Below the pieces are notes generated by a model. That model was not told where the DNA came from. It saw only the letters and a list, made by a program, of their open reading frames with translations, and ran no database searches. Shown in pieces: positions 17,059 through 19,453 of a stretch of 19,453 bases of DNA. Made by a program: the position numbers and the translations under genes. The stretch's first letter is position 1; each line of letters opens with the position of its first letter. The stretch spans positions 5,681,744 through 5,701,196 of the forward strand of contig NC_090612.1 of the NCBI RefSeq assembly GCF_004359215.1. The letters run 5' to 3'. The stretch comes from Bremia lactucae (Eukaryota > Oomycota > Peronosporomycetes > Peronosporales > Peronosporaceae).

Positions 17059-17586
17059 TTGATTCGGCCTTTTCTCTTCAAAGATAAGCAAGCGCATATT
17101 TTCGCAGCTCACTGGAAAAATGAGCTCTTATGTGGTTTGCGTGTAAGCAGACCTTCTTCTGATTGCGAGCAGATCCGTGAGCTGTTCCAGGTGCCTCGGT
17201 GGGAGCGCGTGCCAGCCTACCTTGTTAAATTTCGCGAAAGATGGGATCACAACCAAAACAATTTTGGTACAGACTTTTTGTTAGGCCTCTCCACCGATGA
17301 AAATCTCGATAGACAACTTCCTCGAGAGGTGAAAGCTACAGTAAGTGTCGTGAAGCGCATTTGGCCTGGTATGAACAAACTCGGCGGTATTGGTCGAATC
17401 AAATAGGTGAACGGAGTTATGTTTGAAAATGGCCATAAACAATTCACGTACAATATTGCTTACGTTTTAAGTGGCAAAGAAAAGAATGTTGAGCGAAAAT
17501 ACATACAAATTGATCATCTCGATGCAAAAGGAGAGCTTCGGTACATTCCTGGCGATCTAAAAGAAATATCGCAAAGGCAACATTAA
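17059..17586 (+). pseudogene. Unidentified broken gene with one in-frame TAG
   Basis: The frame opens after a TAG at 17032-17034 and reads FLFKDKQAHIFAAHWKNELL and VPAYLVKFRERWDHNQNNFG to a TAG at 17404-17406. The same frame then stays open for another 59 codons (FENGHKQFTYNIAYVL, then KYIQIDHLDAKGELRYIPG) to TAA at 17584-17586. About 175 codons with a single stop, and charged soluble-protein composition on both sides of it, suggest one gene broken by a nonsense change. A +1 shift just upstream would join it to an ATG-led frame at 16986. There is no recognisable domain; a transposon protein or a host gene are both possible. Confidence 0.4.
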
Positions 17587-17907
17587 GCGGAGCACAATAT
17601 TTTTATCACTTCAAGGAGCCAAACTAGCGTCTTCTTAGCATTCTCTATCCGGGGATAGTACAAAAATGTTGCATTACTGTCAAATGGAAATGAAGTATTC
17701 ACGCAACATCGGCTTAAGCAAAAATCGAGACACACTTTCTCATCGGTCTATGAATAAGTGTCCTCTTTGTAATATGTATCATAGATGTTACATGACTCAT
17801 CTGTCGCAATAGATGCAGTGCACTAAGTTAATTTACTGCAATAAATTCATTCAAATTTGAGTCCATAGCCATAATTGATTCGAAATATGCCTGCTCTCGG
17901 CATTTGA
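17587..17907. other. No gene recognised
   Basis: AT-rich DNA between the broken frame and the tandem repeat. I see no long open frame, repeat or RNA gene. Confidence 0.5.
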
Positions 17908-18047
17908 GCGCAACTGTAGTGGGTCACACTTTGGTTAGTGAACCCTTGTTGTGGTACATTTACTTTATGGATAATATGCGCAACTGTAGTGGGTCACACT
18001 TTGGTTAGTGAACCGTTGTTGTGGTACATTTACTTTATAGATAAAAT
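17908..18047. repeat. 70-bp tandem duplication (two copies)
   Basis: GCGCAACTGTAGTGGGTCAC begins at 17908 and again at 17978. The two 70-bp units differ at three positions (CCC/CCG, TGG/TAG, AAT/AAA near the ends). Each contains an imperfect hairpin GGGTCAC...GTGAACCC. They lie just beyond the 3' end of the SWIM-like transposase fragment, where a transposon's terminal repeat could be. A TGTAGT...ACTACA pair (17984 and 18147) is also present. Confidence 0.85.
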
Positions 18048-18142
18048 ACCCTTTTATTCTATTTAAAGTAGTGAATCAGTAAAATTCTATTTATTATGGG
18101 TAAGGGCAAGTGCGTGAATTTTGACCAATTTCTTTGCAGATA

Positions 18143-18599
18143 CTACAATGATGCCTCATTCAAAGGCAGAAGATTTCGGCGAGTGGATCCTGTAGGTCTG
18201 CCACGCAGTGTAACCAATGCCGGGGTTTGAATTATCAAATCTTCATCTAAAACATTTTGAAGGGCACACAAAAATAGAGGTAGTTGATGCTGCATCAGCC
18301 TCTCATACCTATTTCGGATCAGTATCAGCGAATTATCTAAAATAGCAGGTTGTTCTCTTCTACTTGCTGCAAGAAGTGGCTGGTTGAGCCACCAATGCTG
18401 ATAAAAATCTCCTTTCGCAAATAATGTCAAAGTAACATATGTGGTAGCCGCCACCCGCATGAAAAACTACCCTTAAAGCATGCCCCCGATACGCTGACAC
18501 CAGACAATTGGAATACCGTAGATACATGTCGATCTTATAGTCAAAATCTGGCAAGTCTATGCACCCGCCATAAGGTTTAACATTATATCTTCTTACCAA
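18143..18599 (-). pseudogene. SWIM-like fragment, possible MULE transposase C-terminus
   Basis: Two minus frames joined by a shift near 18400-18460 read YLRYSNCLVSAYRGHALRVV then TLFAKGDFYQHWWLNQPLL and SLILIRNRYERLMQHQLPLF, ending VTLRGRPTGSTRRNLLPLNE. In SWIM zinc fingers C-x-C is followed by C-x-H within a G-x-PCRHALAV-like stretch. Here the histidine and surrounding hydrophobic pattern remain but most cysteines are lost. The following helical segment and basic GRP tail are what I would expect after the SWIM domain of Mutator-like transposases. The catalytic DDE part is absent. Confidence 0.4.
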
Positions 18600-19171
18600 G
18601 AAAATATATTATCCTTGAACTTAACTTGAAAAAAACTGTTTGGCTCTTTTTCAATTTATTATAATAGTTTCTAGTGTTCCAATAGGCGACGCTGCTTAAT
18701 CTCGTGGCTCAAAACAGCGTCTTGAAATGAGCAATTGGATGACACTTTTGATCATGGGGTCAAATGTCTATAGCAACAGATTGTAGCTTATGGCTTACTT
18801 TTTAAATTGCTGACAGCTACTGTTTAACTTTTATGAGAACAAAAGTCGCACAAGAATGATTTCACCTCCGGGATTATATTGTAATTGCAGCCGCATTCAA
18901 TTTTGTGCATGCATGCGCAGTCCATATTTTGCCGTTTGATTACGCAAGGGACATGCCAACGCAGGTACCCCGTGCGTCAACACATTAAACATCGTCCAAT
19001 ATTTTTCTACTGCCCAATTGCGTGAAGCTCTGCCTTTTTTTCATCAAGGCTGAGTTCATTGGCCATCGTATGTTTTGAGCCCCATATGCTCGAATAGCTA
19101 GCAAGATACACATTCGTTGCTCTGAAATTAGCGTTCGACGCAAGATCCTAGAGGGCGAGTCTTAGTGTCAT
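18600..19171. other. No gene recognised
   Basis: AT-rich DNA between the SWIM-like fragment and the last LTR. No open frame with a recognisable product, no inverted partner for the 70-bp repeat, and no polypurine tract next to the LTR at 19172. Confidence 0.5.
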
Positions 19172-19453
19172 TGTAACGGGCTAAAGTTGCCCTATTGTTA
19201 CACGTCCCCGTTAAATACACTTGGTGTACTTAAGGGGATGGTCAATTACTAAATTAAAGTAATTAGACCCAGCACTCGAGTGTGGTTCACATTTGTGACC
19301 AATCCTTGTGTATGTGATGCGCATGGGTGCATTCACATTAGGAGGGATGACGCCTAGCGTCATCCGTTATACGGGTATCTTGATAGTTACGCTCGGTATT
19401 CATATTAAGTGTTATCTATAGAGATGACATTTTGGTTGGTAAAAAAAAATAGG
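19172..19453 (+). repeat. Family-A LTR, right end outside window (copy L7)
   Basis: TGTAACGGGCTAAAGTTGCCC at 19172 is the exact start of the family-A LTR. 282 bases follow before the window ends. It is moderately diverged from L4 and L6 and shares with the truncated copy L2 the sequence around the ATGTCATCTCT palindrome. The left flank (GTGTCAT) has no purine tract, so it is more likely a 5' or solo LTR than a 3' LTR. Confidence 0.88.

Noticed and set aside
17908..18047. CRISPR-like or satellite array
   Set aside because: Only two units, directly adjacent with no spacers, and the setting is a eukaryotic genome.

Overview
The window is eukaryotic DNA, most likely from an oomycete (Phytophthora or downy-mildew type). 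This is an inference. It rests on intron-less host coding sequence, Ty3/Gypsy polyproteins with a YFDD reverse-transcriptase box and a DSGA or degenerate DYEA protease box of the style I associate with oomycete elements, and LTRs starting TGTAACGGG. One host gene is clearly intact: a 1005-residue importin-beta-family receptor of the transportin-3/MTR10/importin-13 type on the minus strand (2001-5018). Nearly everything else is transposable-element sequence at various stages of decay.

Layout, left to right. At 1-477 is a Gypsy LTR ('family A', 555 bp when complete) cut by the window edge. At 882-1489 is a 608-bp Mutator-like non-autonomous transposon with ~50-bp terminal inverted repeats and a 9-bp target duplication; it carries a GC-rich coding-looking piece. 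The transportin gene follows at 2001-5018, with a perfect 11-bp hairpin just upstream of its start codon. At 5255-8835 is a rearranged family-A Gypsy cluster on the minus strand: a truncated LTR, then a gag/protease region whose RT, RNase H and integrase are deleted, then a second LTR running into a 440-base gap, then a second gag start (14 differences in 454 aligned bases) and a full LTR. A divergent LTR in the opposite orientation abuts it head-to-head (8836-9338). A probable 142-bp Copia LTR lies at 9596-9737. A complete 555-bp solo LTR (10062-10616) with a perfect TAAAG duplication splits an unidentified reading frame.

From 11306 to 16521 is an old Gypsy element ('family B', minus strand). 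Its gag, protease, RT, RNase H and integrase can all be read, but only across many frameshifts and stops; the 5' LTR is present and no 3' LTR is visible. From 16522 to 19171 the DNA is AT-rich. It holds an unidentified broken reading frame (17059-17586), a 70-bp tandem duplication (17908-18047) and a degenerate SWIM-like fragment, possibly a MULE transposase C-terminus (18143-18599). Another partial family-A LTR starts at 19172.

No operon, CRISPR, rRNA or tRNA gene was seen, and I found no convincing new multi-gene system. The items most worth following are the Mutator-like element with its cargo, the chain of about eight hairpins in the family-A LTR, the reading frame restored by subtracting the solo LTR, and the unidentified broken gene near 17-17.6 kb.
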